Positions 10,946-20,828 of a stretch of DNA of 43,882 bases are shown piece by piece. The notes below the pieces were generated by a model. That model made no database searches. It was not told where the DNA came from and saw only the letters and a list, made by a program, of their open reading frames with translations. A program made the position numbers and the translations under genes. Positions within the stretch are counted from its first letter, which is position 1. Each line of letters begins with the position of its first letter. The DNA comes from an uncultured Methanobrevibacter sp. (GTDB taxonomy: Archaea > Methanobacteriota > Methanobacteria > Methanobacteriales > Methanobacteriaceae): positions 1-43,882 of the forward strand of contig CAMNJW010000008.1 in assembly GCA_946541845.1 (NCBI GenBank). Reading direction: 5' to 3'.

Positions 10946-12446
10946 AAATAAAACCTTCGGGGTTATTGGTGTTTGCGGTGCAAATGGTAATTTGATTGCA
11001 AGAATCCTCAAGCAAAGGGGATACAATGTAATTGGAACAGATTTATCATTTAAAAAGGATTGTAGATTTGCAAAAGCTTTAGAAGGCTATGATATTGATA
11101 TTTTTTATGGAAAAACTCCTGAAGCTTTCTTTAAAAAAGCGGATTATATAATTCCTCCGGCAAGTTTATCTAAAGATTCTGAAATATTAAAAAATTGTGA
11201 AAAACCTATTTTAGAGTTATGTGACATTATTGATATGATTCAGCCTGAAAAGCCGGTATTCGGAATTACAGGTACAAACGGCAAGACAACCACAACCACA
11301 TTGCTTAAAAAAATTGCATATGATAATGGAATAAAACCATGCGAACATGATTTGGAAGGAATGCAAGGAAATGCCGAATTTATTCCAATCCTGCAATCAA
11401 GGCTAGATGGAGACGTTGCAATTTTGGAGGTCGGAACCTTTGGAGTTCCGGGCACCGTTGGAAGAATCGTGAAGAACACTTCCATGTCCAATGGTTTAAT
11501 AACAAATATCACTCCTGATCATTTAAATGATCTTGGAAGTTTTATGGACTATGCAAATGTTAAGGGCGAGTTCATCACTGAATTGGGCCTAGGTCAGCTG
11601 ATTGTCAACGGTCATGACCCTACAATTATGGGGCTTTTAAGGGAACTTGACTTTAAAGGTGAAGTTATTACATTTGGTGTTGACGAGCTTCCGGATTCCG
11701 TTGGAATGAAGGAGTGTGTTTGCGGAAATGAAATTGCTGTTAAGGAAATCATATCTGGTTGCGGTTATTACTTCTGCAAATGTGGAATTACAACCCCTCA
11801 GGTGGATTATATAGCAACTAATGTTGATTTAAAAAACAGGACTTTTGATTTGCACACTCCAACTGAAAAGTTGACTGTTAAAATGGGTGTGGATGGACTT
11901 CACAATGTTTACAATTTAACTGGAGTAATCATTGCAGCTCATGAATTCCTGGATTTGCCTTATGAAAAAATATTACCTTCAATTGCAAGTTTTACTGGCG
12001 TAAGCGGTAGAATGGAAGAAGTGGGAAAGGTCAAAGGCAAGGACATTTTCGTTGATTATGCACATAACCCTGCAGGTGTGGAAACAGTCTTGAAAGAATT
12101 TAAAAAGCTGTTCGGAGACTTCACAACTGTAATTACCGTTTCATCCGAATCCGGATATGTAGGGGATCTTGATATTTTCAACAGTGTATTGAAATTTTCA
12201 AAATTCATTGTTCCAGCATCCGTTGCATCCCAAAAGATTGCTGTAGAAAAATTAAGGGCAAATCCTAAATTGAACGATAGGATATTTTTAAACCATGTAG
12301 ATGATTTTGAAAAGGTTGGAACCCTAGGGGCTTCAGAAGAAGAAGTCAAAGATGGTCTTAAAAAGGCTTTAAACTTGGATTGTGAAATGGTAATAGCTAT
12401 TGGTGAGGCTGCCACCAAGTTCAAGTCAATAGTCTTTGATTTATAA
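10938..12446 (+). CDS. Mur ligase family protein with cysteine insertion (pMurE/MurT-like)
   Basis: A 502-residue Mur-type ligase. It has an N-terminal nucleotide-fold domain (GVCGANGNLIARIL), the ATP loop GITGTNGKTTTT at 109-120, NITPDHLNDLG in the central domain, and DYAHNPAG at 373-380 as in MurE/MurT enzymes. Inside the central domain, residues 260-282 carry CVC and CGYYFCKC, five cysteines likely to hold a zinc ion, as in MurT and some archaeal Mur ligases. It probably adds an amino acid to a pseudomurein peptide precursor. It overlaps the upstream ligase by 8 bases. Which residue it adds cannot be told. Confidence 0.82.
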   Translation: MNKNKTFGVIGVCGANGNLIARILKQRGYNVIGTDLSFKKDCRFAKALEGYDIDIFYGKTPEAFFKKADYIIPPASLSKDSEILKNCEKPILELCDIIDMIQPEKPVFGITGTNGKTTTTTLLKKIAYDNGIKPCEHDLEGMQGNAEFIPILQSRLDGDVAILEVGTFGVPGTVGRIVKNTSMSNGLITNITPDHLNDLGSFMDYANVKGEFITELGLGQLIVNGHDPTIMGLLRELDFKGEVITFGVDELPDSVGMKECVCGNEIAVKEIISGCGYYFCKCGITTPQVDYIATNVDLKNRTFDLHTPTEKLTVKMGVDGLHNVYNLTGVIIAAHEFLDLPYEKILPSIASFTGVSGRMEEVGKVKGKDIFVDYAHNPAGVETVLKEFKKLFGDFTTVITVSSESGYVGDLDIFNSVLKFSKFIVPASVASQKIAVEKLRANPKLNDRIFLNHVDDFEKVGTLGASEEEVKDGLKKALNLDCEMVIAIGEAATKFKSIVFDL

Positions 12447-12573
12447 TTTTTTTATTACTTTTCAAATGCTCTCACAATCCTTTTATAAATATCAAGTTTA
12501 ATATTAATATTAGGGTTGGGTATAATTTTTTTTTAAAAGATTTATCTGATTATTTAAATTATGGGTTTTTATT

Positions 12574-14895
12574 ATGGCTAGCTACATTAATCATCCTCTA
12601 TTGAAAAAGGATGCGATTGAATCAAGGTTATACCAACAGATTCTTGCAGGGGATGTTTTAAAAAAAGGTAATACTATGGTTGTTGCACCGACTGCTTTAG
12701 GTAAGACAATCGTAGCTATTTTGGTTGCTGCTGACAGGTTACATAAGGTGAAAAACTCCAAAGTGCTTGTTCTAGCTCCTTCAAAACCGTTGGCAATTCA
12801 ACATGAAGCTAGCTTTAAGGAATTCATTAATCTTCCCTGCACCTCCATTACCGGAGCTGTAAAAACCGATGAAAGGTTAAAAAGATGGGAAGAGTCCAGA
12901 ATTATATGTGCAACACCGCAGACTGTCGAGTCAGACCTTTTGAATGGACGCTATGACTTGAGCAGCGTTTCATTGATTGTTTTTGATGAATGTCACCATG
13001 GTGTTGGATCTTATTCTTATGTTTATCTTGCATCCCGTTATGTTCAGGAATCCAAATTCAATCTGATATTGGGTTTAACCGCATCTCCAGGTTCAGACAA
13101 GTTCAAGATTAAGGAAGTTTGTGAAAACTTATACATTCAAAACATTGTTGTTAAAACGGAGGATGATGCTGATGTTAAACCTTACTTTAATCCTGTCGAA
13201 ATCGAATGGGTTAGGGTAAAGATGAGCACTGAACTTGAAAAAATCAAGTCTTATGTTGACAAGTCCCTGAAGGTTCGACTCAAGGCCTTGAAAAATATGG
13301 GAGTCATTAGGACAGTGTCTGTCGGTAAGGTTGATATCCTAAAGGCCAGAGGTAGAATTCAAGGCGAAATTGCAAGGACAACCAATCCCGATAAGGACTT
13401 GTTCCAGGCTATTTCCATATTGAGTGCGGTTATTAACATCCAGCATGCCCAAGAGCTCATTGAAACTCAGGGCGTTCAGACTTTCAACAAATATGTCGGA
13501 AGGCTGCGCAAGAAAAAAACCAAGGCCGCAAGATCATTGATGATGGATGATAATTTTGGTCGTGCAGTCAAAATGGCTAAAGAAGCCGAAAAACATGGTT
13601 GGGAACACCCTAAACTTAAAGAAATTACTAAAATTCTTAAAAAGGAATTGGGCGCAGGTGATGGTCAGACTAAACTTAAAACCACTCGTTTTGATGATAA
13701 AAGCGATGAGAATTCATCCAAGATAATGGTATTCACTCAGTACCGTGACACTCTTGAAATGATTCACCAAAAACTTGAAAAAGAGGGAATTAAATCTGCA
13801 AAGTTCTTTGGTCAGGCATCAAAGGATGGTGAAAAAGGATTGACCCAGAAACAGCAGAAAGCTATTATCAAATCATTCAGAATGGGTGAATATGATGTGT
13901 TGCTCTCAACCAGTGTTGCGGAAGAGGGTATAGATATTCCTGCAGTTGATTTGGTTGTCTTATATGAACCTGTTCCGTCTGAAGTCAGGATGATTCAAAG
14001 ACGTGGAAGAACCGGTCGTAAGAGAACAGGTCGTGTTAAAGTCTTAATAACCAATGGAACACGGGATGAAGCTTATTATTGGTCCAGTGTCAGAAAAGAA
14101 GACCGCATGAAAAATCAATTGATTGACCCTGATGTTCTAGAGGAGTTAAATGCATCTGCAATTGAAAGAATGGAAAATGAAAAAAAGGTTAAAGTAGTTG
14201 AAAGACCTAAAAAGGAAAATAATTTCCCAATTGTTTATGCAGACTCTCGTGAGGGCAACTCTAAAGTGATTAGGCATTTGACTGAAATGGAAATCGATGT
14301 TAAGGTTCACTCAATGGCTGTCGCTGATTATCAGGTTAGTGATGAAGTTGCAATTGAAAGAAAAACAACCAAAGATTTCGTCGATTCCCTGATTGATAAA
14401 AGATTATTCAAACAGGCTAAGGAATTGTCCGAAGAATTCAAACATCCTTTAATGATTTTGGAGGGTGATGACTTGTATAGTGGAATGGTCAATCCAAATG
14501 CTATACGTGGTTCTCTGGCTTCAATTGCAATCGATTTTGGTATTAGTATTATTCCAACTAGAAATGCGCAGGATACTGCAGCCATGATAAAAAGAATTGC
14601 AGTAAGGGAACAAAATGGCGAGAGAACTCCAATTCAAATAAGAACAGATAAAAAACCGGTCAGTCTACTTGAACAGCAACTGTTTATCGTCGAGTCATTG
14701 CCGAATATTGGACCTGTGAATGCCAAAGCATTGCTTGAACATTTCGGATCCGTATCTAAAATATTGAATGCTTCTGAAAGTGACCTTATGGAAGTTGAAG
14801 GTATTGGGTTAAAAACAGCTCAGAACATAAGGCATGTGCTCGATTCAAAATATCTTTATTTTAAAAATGAAATTAAAGAAAAAAGACTTCTTTAG
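12574..14895 (+). CDS. hef: Hef: archaeal FANCM/XPF-type helicase-nuclease
   Basis: A 773-residue protein that processes stalled replication forks. The superfamily 2 helicase part (about 1-545) has APTALGKT in the ATP loop (Ala-Leu in place of the common Gly-x pair), FDECHHG near residue 139, LTASPGS, and QRRGRTGRKRTG near 474. The XPF nuclease part (about 555-700) has YADSREG and the active-site IERKTTKDFVD near 594. A tandem helix-hairpin-helix (about 707-765, LPNIGPVN and VEGIGLKTA) ends the protein. All parts of the family are intact. The gene ends 4 bases inside the convergent TIM-barrel gene. Confidence 0.95.
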   Translation: MASYINHPLLKKDAIESRLYQQILAGDVLKKGNTMVVAPTALGKTIVAILVAADRLHKVKNSKVLVLAPSKPLAIQHEASFKEFINLPCTSITGAVKTDERLKRWEESRIICATPQTVESDLLNGRYDLSSVSLIVFDECHHGVGSYSYVYLASRYVQESKFNLILGLTASPGSDKFKIKEVCENLYIQNIVVKTEDDADVKPYFNPVEIEWVRVKMSTELEKIKSYVDKSLKVRLKALKNMGVIRTVSVGKVDILKARGRIQGEIARTTNPDKDLFQAISILSAVINIQHAQELIETQGVQTFNKYVGRLRKKKTKAARSLMMDDNFGRAVKMAKEAEKHGWEHPKLKEITKILKKELGAGDGQTKLKTTRFDDKSDENSSKIMVFTQYRDTLEMIHQKLEKEGIKSAKFFGQASKDGEKGLTQKQQKAIIKSFRMGEYDVLLSTSVAEEGIDIPAVDLVVLYEPVPSEVRMIQRRGRTGRKRTGRVKVLITNGTRDEAYYWSSVRKEDRMKNQLIDPDVLEELNASAIERMENEKKVKVVERPKKENNFPIVYADSREGNSKVIRHLTEMEIDVKVHSMAVADYQVSDEVAIERKTTKDFVDSLIDKRLFKQAKELSEEFKHPLMILEGDDLYSGMVNPNAIRGSLASIAIDFGISIIPTRNAQDTAAMIKRIAVREQNGERTPIQIRTDKKPVSLLEQQLFIVESLPNIGPVNAKALLEHFGSVSKILNASESDLMEVEGIGLKTAQNIRHVLDSKYLYFKNEIKEKRLL

Positions 14896-15641
14896 AAGTT
14901 TTCTTTCATATACTTATAACTTTTTTCGATGGAATCGTAATCATTTACTTCGAGTATGTAGATGCCATCATAATTATTTTTCTCTAAAGTGTTGACTATG
15001 CATTTTAAATCAATAGCGCCTTCACCTAATGGTAGGTGTGAGTCATCATCACCAAAATTATCATGGATATGTATGTGTTTAATTGAATCAAAATACATTG
15101 CCTCTGCGGGATATCCGGCATGGTTTGCATGGCCGATGTCAAGTGTCATGTATAATTCATGTGAAGTTAAGAATTCATTTAATTTTTTCATATCGTTAAA
15201 AAGCATGCTTTCGAATGCAGGCATGTTTTCAAAGGTTGTTAAAACTCCCAGATCTTCACCATATCTTCCAAGTTCCACCATGGATTTCATTGCAAACTCA
15301 TTGACCTCTTTTTTAAAGAACTTATTTGGCAGATATGAAGTGACTCCAGGATGTATAACAACAGCTTCTGCATCAATTTCATTGGCCAAATCAATTGATG
15401 ATTTTATTTGCTTTATTGAGTTCAATCTGCTTTGGTCCTGTAAACTTGCAATGTTAACGTCCATGAACGGTGCATGTATTGAATATTTCAGATTGTAACT
15501 TTCTAAAAGTTCTGCATCTATTACCTCGGATGGGAACTGATGCACTAACTCTGCATATTCAAGCCCAAGGCCTTCAATAAAATCCAATGCGTTTTCCAAA
15601 TCATATTCTATTCCTGCAAGTGTTGATGCTCCAATTTTCAT
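14892..15641 (-). CDS. TIM-barrel sugar-phosphate isomerase/epimerase-like protein
   Basis: A 249-residue protein of the xylose isomerase-like/endonuclease IV-like superfamily. The segments YSIHAPFMD, VVIHPGV, TFENMP, TLDIGHANHAG, HIHDN and ILEVND put His, Glu and Asp residues at the ends of successive barrel strands, as in metal-dependent isomerases and epimerases. It is shorter than most endonuclease IV proteins and I cannot assign a substrate. It is the last gene of the hisS-hisI-PIN ATPase unit, starting 4 bases after the ATPase stop. It overlaps the end of hef by 4 bases on the opposite strand. Confidence 0.82.
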   Translation of the reverse strand: MKIGASTLAGIEYDLENALDFIEGLGLEYAELVHQFPSEVIDAELLESYNLKYSIHAPFMDVNIASLQDQSRLNSIKQIKSSIDLANEIDAEAVVIHPGVTSYLPNKFFKKEVNEFAMKSMVELGRYGEDLGVLTTFENMPAFESMLFNDMKKLNEFLTSHELYMTLDIGHANHAGYPAEAMYFDSIKHIHIHDNFGDDDSHLPLGEGAIDLKCIVNTLEKNNYDGIYILEVNDYDSIEKSYKYMKENF

Positions 15642-15645
15642 GATA

Positions 15646-17490
15646 TCACATTTTCTGAACGGCAGTTATATCCAATTCCATTTCAATAGCTTCAATAATG
15701 AAATCAGATAGTTCTATACCTCTTTTTAATTTAATTTCTCCTTTTTTGGAAGTTGTTGCAGTAAGTAAGTATTCGCCACTTATGTAAATGTCAAAGTTCT
15801 TTCTTCCGTTATCCTTTCCCAAATCCAAAATCAATTGCTTTTTAGTGTGGATTATATCAACTTCAAAAGGTGCTTTGTTAATTGGCTTGTCTTCAATGAC
15901 TTCCACTCCAAGACTTATTCCGATGGATTCCTCTATCTCAGCAATGCGCTTGCCGTTTTTACCGATTATTTTTGGAATGAACTCTTCTGGAATGTAGATA
16001 TTTGCCCTTTCCGGTGAGATAACTTCAACATCAACTTTAGATTTTTTAGGAAGAATCTTTTTAATCTTTCTTAAAATTTCCTTTTCAGCAATCCTGTCAA
16101 CTGAAGACTTGTAGTTTTCATCCTGTGAGCTGCCATTAACCAGATTCATGTCCATGACTATGGTCTGCTCACCATATGTGTAGATTTCGTTTTTAAGTTC
16201 GCCGGTCTCGAAGTCCCTAACCTCTATAACTGGTCTTGCAAGGTCTGCCTCTTTCATTCCTGTCGGGACCTTAACGGTCATCTTGGTTTCATAAACACTT
16301 GTGACTTTCCCGTTTTCAATGTAAATGCTTGTATCGACAATTGATGGAATCACTCCCAATTCAACCCTTGAAGCTATTCTTTGGATTGCATCTATCGGGC
16401 GGGTTGCATGAACGACCCCGATCATTCCAACACCTGCAAGTCTCATGTCTGCAAAGATGTTGAAGTCGGTGTTTTTCCTGAGTTCATCATAGATTGTGTA
16501 GTCAGGCCTTACAAGCAATAGCACGTCAGCGGTATTTTCCATACTTCCCTCAAGCGGTGCGTATTGTGTAATTTCATCCGGAAGTTGCAAATCCCTAGGG
16601 GATTCCATTGTCTTTACAACCTTGTTTAATTTTGATGAGTAATATTTGGCGATGGCCTGTACGAATGTTGATTTACCTGCTCCTGGTGAACCTGAAATCA
16701 ATATTCCTTCTGCACTGGTTCTGATTCTGTCAAGCAACTTTTCGGATAGGTGATATTCGTCCAAATCGATATTTGCGACAGGCCTTACTACTGTGATTTC
16801 TAAAGCTTCAGCGAATGGTGGGTAGGCTATTGAAATCCTGTATTCACGGGACTGAACGACAAATGAACCTTCCTTTTCACTTTCTAGGTAAGTCTTAGGG
16901 TCACTTTTTGCCTTGTCAAGAATCTCATCAACGATCTCTTTAAGTTCCCTGTAAGAGTAGCGTCTTTCATTCAATACTTCAAAATCAATGTGCCCAGGTA
17001 TTCCCTTTTTGGCCATTGGAACTACATTTTCCTTCAAATGTATGGACATAGTATTTTCATCAAAGAATTTTTCAATTGAAAGTGGTTTTTCAACATATTC
17101 CTGTTTGTAAAAGTAAACTGGTATTCCTTGAGCCTTGGCAGTTTCTGCCTGCACCTTGTCATTGGTTAGAAGGGTTCCCATCTCGCTTCTTGCAAGGTCT
17201 CTTATGATGCTGTCAATTTCTCCGCTTTTGGCATATTTGATGTCGTAGTTTGTTGGCCTTTTTCCCTTAAAACTGACTGACAATTCTCCTTCATACTGCA
17301 GTTCTTGCAATTTTTGAAGTTCTTTCAAGCCTCTTCTGCCTTCTGACCTATTTGCATTGGCCTGGTGTTCAAGTTCACAAACAACTGCTTCGGGCACAAT
17401 AATTTCAGGATAATCCAAGTCCTCTTTTTCCATCAATTCGCTTATTGCACCAATGATAACAGCGCTTGTATCAGGTATTATGCATTTCAT
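15646..17490 (-). CDS. PIN domain-KH domain ATPase (archaeal PilT-like)
   Basis: With the ATG at 17490 the protein has 614 residues. The N-terminal PIN nuclease domain (about 1-130) has acidic residues D7 (IIPDTSAV), E39, D93 and D111. The middle is a secretion-type/PilT-like ATPase with ATP loop GSPGAGKS at 267-274. The C-terminus has a KH RNA-binding domain with IIGKNGKRI near 510. The architecture is widespread in Euryarchaeota, with an inferred role in RNA processing or ribosome-associated work. The frame is open to 17505 inside hisI; ATG 17490 lies one base after the hisI stop, so I prefer it. Confidence 0.88.
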   Translation of the reverse strand: MKCIIPDTSAVIIGAISELMEKEDLDYPEIIVPEAVVCELEHQANANRSEGRRGLKELQKLQELQYEGELSVSFKGKRPTNYDIKYAKSGEIDSIIRDLARSEMGTLLTNDKVQAETAKAQGIPVYFYKQEYVEKPLSIEKFFDENTMSIHLKENVVPMAKKGIPGHIDFEVLNERRYSYRELKEIVDEILDKAKSDPKTYLESEKEGSFVVQSREYRISIAYPPFAEALEITVVRPVANIDLDEYHLSEKLLDRIRTSAEGILISGSPGAGKSTFVQAIAKYYSSKLNKVVKTMESPRDLQLPDEITQYAPLEGSMENTADVLLLVRPDYTIYDELRKNTDFNIFADMRLAGVGMIGVVHATRPIDAIQRIASRVELGVIPSIVDTSIYIENGKVTSVYETKMTVKVPTGMKEADLARPVIEVRDFETGELKNEIYTYGEQTIVMDMNLVNGSSQDENYKSSVDRIAEKEILRKIKKILPKKSKVDVEVISPERANIYIPEEFIPKIIGKNGKRIAEIEESIGISLGVEVIEDKPINKAPFEVDIIHTKKQLILDLGKDNGRKNFDIYISGEYLLTATTSKKGEIKLKRGIELSDFIIEAIEMELDITAVQKM

Positions 17491-17491
17491 T

Positions 17492-17905
17492 TTAATACAC
17501 ATCATCTGGGTTAACTAATCTTTCTAAAATAACTTCTAAATTTTCATCTTTCAAATCGTCAATGTCAACTTCATTTTCGGTGTTGATTTTTCTAAAGAAA
17601 CATGAACGGTATCCTTCATGGCAAGCTGCACCAATTTGGTTAATTTTTAAAACAATGGCATCCATATCACAGTCTACAAGGATTTCTTTAACTTCTTGGA
17701 AATGACCTGAACTTTCTCCCTTAAGCCATAGTTGGTTTCTTGAAGTGCTCCAATAGTGCGCTTTGCCTGTTTCAATTGTTTTCATTAATGCTTCTTTGTT
17801 CATGTTTGCCAGCATTAGTATTTGGTTTGTTTCAGCATCTTGTGCAATTGCAGTAATGACCTTAACACCGTTGATTTCATGTCTGAAGTTTATTTCCATG
17901 TTCAT
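17492..17905 (-). CDS. hisI: Phosphoribosyl-AMP cyclohydrolase
   Basis: A 137-residue monofunctional HisI that opens the adenine ring of phosphoribosyl-AMP in the third step of histidine synthesis. The signature residues are present: [11 protein letters not shown], the magnesium-binding VDCDMDAI, and the zinc-binding cysteines in [13 protein letters not shown]. There is no fused HisE domain. Its start overlaps the end of hisS by 4 bases, so histidine synthesis and histidyl-tRNA charging share a transcript here. Confidence 0.95.
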   Translation of the reverse strand: MNMEINFRHEINGVKVITAIAQDAETNQILMLANMNKEALMKTIETGKAHYWSTSRNQLWLKGESSGHFQEVKEILVDCDMDAIVLKINQIGAACHEGYRSCFFRKINTENEVDIDDLKDENLEVILERLVNPDDVY

Positions 17906-19197
17906 TCCTCTTTTAAATACTCTATAATGTCATCAATGTTGACCAGTTCTTGGTCTCCACTAATCATGTTTTTAACGGTCACCTTCCCTTCAGCCAAATC
18001 GTTTGCTCCGATAATGATGATTTTTTCAACTTTGATTTTGTCGGCATAATTCATCAGTTTCTTGAACTTTTTGCCGTTCAGATCAACATCTGTTTTAAAT
18101 CCATTCTTTCTTAGAAGCTGTGTTATTTCAAATGCCTTTGGCCTTACGTCATTTGAAATTGGGGCCACATAAACGTCAAGGTGAGAAGGCAATTCCTCCT
18201 TGTCTGTAAGCTCTTCCACTGCATTCATGAGCCTGTCGAAACCTAAAGCAAAACCTGTGGATTCCACTTCTTGGCCTCCAAATAGTTTGACTAAACTGTA
18301 TGAGCCTCCACCGCAGATTTGTTTTTGGGCTCCGAGTTCCGGAACATATATCTCAAACACGATTCCTGTGTAGTAGTCCAGGCCTCTTGCAACACCAAGG
18401 TTTAGTGTATAGTTTTCAACTTGGAATGCATCCAACAGAGAAATCAATTCTTTTAGCTCTTCCAATGCTTCCTTTGGTTCATCATAAGGTGCAATCAATT
18501 TCTCAACATCTGAAATTATGGATTTGTCTCCTACAAGATCAATTAATTTTAATAATATTTGATTTAACTCGTCATTGTCAATTACAGGATTTTCTCCGCT
18601 CAATGATTCAATCAATAAGTCCTTATCTCCTTTATCGATTACAACCATTATTTCCCTTTGGGTTTCTGTTGAGATGTCGAAGTGTTTGAAAAGTCCCCTG
18701 ATGATTCCTAAGTGGTTGATATTGACATCAGCTGTGGTGATTCCTAAGGAATTGATTGCATCTGTACAAAGTGCAATTACTTCAGCTTCGCCCTGAGGTG
18801 TTTTGGCACCTATCAGTTCACAACCGAATTGCCAAAACTGCCTAAATCTTCCTTTTTGAGGTCTTTCATATCTGAAACAGCTTCCATAGTAATAAAGCTT
18901 GATAGGTTTTGTAGCGGTTTTTTCAAGTTCATTCAGGTATAATCTAGCAACAGGAGCTGTAATTTCTGGTCTTAATGTCAATTCCCTGTCTGATTTGTCC
19001 TTGAAATTGTAAAGTTGGTTTACAATTTCTTCTCCGGATTTTGTTGTAAATAATTTTAATTCTTCAAATAAAGGTGTTTTGATTTCTTGATAACCGTAAC
19101 TTTCGAATACTTTTCTTAAGGTACTTTCTGCTTGTTTTCTTTCTCTCATTTCTTCAAATAAGAAATCTCTTGTACCTCTTGGTCTTGTAAATTCCAT
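17902..19197 (-). CDS. hisS: Histidyl-tRNA synthetase
   Basis: A 431-residue class II aminoacyl-tRNA synthetase. Motif 1 ([11 protein letters not shown] region), motif 2 ([19 protein letters not shown]), the histidine-binding [11 protein letters not shown] and motif 3 ([10 protein letters not shown]) are clear, followed by the C-terminal anticodon-binding domain. AAGGAG lies 7 bases before the ATG. It is the first gene of the minus-strand unit hisS-hisI-PIN ATPase-TIM barrel and is divergent from aroE across 85 bases. Confidence 0.96.
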   Translation of the reverse strand: MEFTRPRGTRDFLFEEMRERKQAESTLRKVFESYGYQEIKTPLFEELKLFTTKSGEEIVNQLYNFKDKSDRELTLRPEITAPVARLYLNELEKTATKPIKLYYYGSCFRYERPQKGRFRQFWQFGCELIGAKTPQGEAEVIALCTDAINSLGITTADVNINHLGIIRGLFKHFDISTETQREIMVVIDKGDKDLLIESLSGENPVIDNDELNQILLKLIDLVGDKSIISDVEKLIAPYDEPKEALEELKELISLLDAFQVENYTLNLGVARGLDYYTGIVFEIYVPELGAQKQICGGGSYSLVKLFGGQEVESTGFALGFDRLMNAVEELTDKEELPSHLDVYVAPISNDVRPKAFEITQLLRKNGFKTDVDLNGKKFKKLMNYADKIKVEKIIIIGANDLAEGKVTVKNMISGDQELVNIDDIIEYLKEE

Positions 19198-19282
19198 TTT
19201 TACTCTCCTTGTATATGATATATTATAATTAAAATTTGTATATCCAAATTTATATAATGTTTGGTAATAAATTAAATATTAT

Positions 19283-20134
19283 ATGAATATTAAAGGCAGT
19301 ACAAATATTGTGGGATTAATTGGCCATCCTGTTGAACATAGTTTCTCGCCGCCAATGCACAATGCGGCATTTGAGGCATTGGATATGGATTACGCTTATG
19401 TTCCTTTTGATGTTGATTCGGGTAATTTAGAATCAGCCATTGAAGGTGCAAGTGCTTTAAATATTAAGGGATTTAATGTAACCATTCCCCATAAGGTTGA
19501 AGTGATGAAATACCTCAACGAATTGGATGAAGTGGCCAGTTTAATAGGTGCAGTCAATACAATAGATTTCAAGGATTTGAAAGGATATAACACTGATGGA
19601 ATCGGAGCTATAAAAGCAATTGAAGAGGAAACTTCAATAAAAAATAAGAATGTTGTTATTGCAGGTGCAGGAGGTGCATCAAGAGCAATCTCATTTTATA
19701 TTGCTAAATATGGCGCTGAATCCTTAACAATTCTAAACAGAAATGTTGAAAAGGCAGAAAGTTTGGCCGGTGATGTTTTGGATTCCGGTTTGATTGGTGA
19801 AGTTAACTCAGATTCGATTTCTGAAATCGGCAACTGCTTGGCTGAAAGTGACATATTGATTGATACAACACCATTGGGCATGCATCCCCACATAGATGAT
19901 GAACCCATTGCATGTGCGGAGGATATGCATGAGGATTTGGTTGTTTTTGATGCGGTTTACAATCCTAATGAAACTTCACTTTTAAAAGAAGCAATCAAAG
20001 CCGGTGCAAAGTCAGTTTATGGAATTAAAATGTTGCTTTATCAGGGAGCTGAAAGCTTTAGGATTTGGACAGGAAGGGATGCGCCAGTTGACGTAATGGA
20101 AGACGCACTAAAAAAGACACTTAATTTAGAATGA
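19283..20134 (+). CDS. aroE: Shikimate dehydrogenase
   Basis: A 283-residue NADP-dependent enzyme reducing 3-dehydroshikimate to shikimate in aromatic amino acid synthesis. The substrate-binding HSFSPPMHN, catalytic lysine segment FNVTIPHKVEVM, aspartate segment YNTDGIGA, and cofactor loop GAGGASRA are all present. A TATA-like TTTATATA at about 19250-19257 lies close to the ATG and no ribosome site is visible, so the message is probably leaderless. The next gene begins 4 bases after the stop. Confidence 0.95.
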   Translation: MNIKGSTNIVGLIGHPVEHSFSPPMHNAAFEALDMDYAYVPFDVDSGNLESAIEGASALNIKGFNVTIPHKVEVMKYLNELDEVASLIGAVNTIDFKDLKGYNTDGIGAIKAIEEETSIKNKNVVIAGAGGASRAISFYIAKYGAESLTILNRNVEKAESLAGDVLDSGLIGEVNSDSISEIGNCLAESDILIDTTPLGMHPHIDDEPIACAEDMHEDLVVFDAVYNPNETSLLKEAIKAGAKSVYGIKMLLYQGAESFRIWTGRDAPVDVMEDALKKTLNLE

Positions 20135-20138
20135 TAAT

Positions 20139-20828
20139 ATGGATTTAATATTTGATGTTTCAGGTTTAACTGAGGATAAAGAGGAATTTACTACATCTAA
20201 AAAGGATGTTTTGAAGTTTTTAAAGATAATAGGTGTGGACAGCAGGTTTATTTCATACACTCCCGAAAAAATTTACATTAACAACTTAAGGTTTTCAAAG
20301 TTTTCAAGAAAACGCGAAGCTACTTTTAATAAGCAATATCCTGACATTGAAGTTGTAAGGAACTCATTGTTTCAAAAGATATGTTCAAAGTCATCCAGAC
20401 ATCTTGCGTTGGAAATCAAACCAAACTCCAGGATATTAATGCCTAAAGATGATTTCATGATTGAGATTCTGATGGAGCCGTATACTCGAAAATATGGAGT
20501 TAAGTTGGTTTACGATGGTGAATACGATTTAGTTGTAAATCCTATAATTCTCGATGATGAGGTTAACACAATATTTGAAGGTATTTTTAAGGGTGAAGGG
20601 CTGAATTTTGTTAAGAATGAAAATGAAATCTATCCTTTGGCAAATGTATCACTGGATTGGATCAATTCCTTTTTAGAAATGGATGGCAAGGATAAAATTG
20701 AAAATAAAAATAAGAATGAGTTAGCTACCTCTTTCAGTGAATTTTTAGAAGATGTAGCTCCTCAATATAAGGAAAATGTTGTAAAAGCCGCCGAGTTTAT
20801 AGAAACTAAACTAGAAGCTGAAAAGTGA
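20139..20828 (+). CDS. Conserved hypothetical protein downstream of aroE
   Basis: I do not recognise this 229-residue protein. It is soluble, with no signal peptide or membrane segment, and rich in Lys, Glu and Asn. Two possible anchors of the fold are [19 protein letters not shown] (about 86-104) and the following [19 protein letters not shown]. The C-terminal 40 residues are acidic and helical. It starts 4 bases after aroE, so it is co-transcribed. Its last 18 bases overlap the end of the convergent rfcL. Function unknown. Confidence 0.72.
   Translation: MDLIFDVSGLTEDKEEFTTSKKDVLKFLKIIGVDSRFISYTPEKIYINNLRFSKFSRKREATFNKQYPDIEVVRNSLFQKICSKSSRHLALEIKPNSRILMPKDDFMIEILMEPYTRKYGVKLVYDGEYDLVVNPIILDDEVNTIFEGIFKGEGLNFVKNENEIYPLANVSLDWINSFLEMDGKDKIENKNKNELATSFSEFLEDVAPQYKENVVKAAEFIETKLEAEK

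Noticed and set aside
14989-15498. Plus-strand 169-codon ORF
   Set aside because: Antisense to the TIM-barrel gene, which has the recognisable motifs and operon context.
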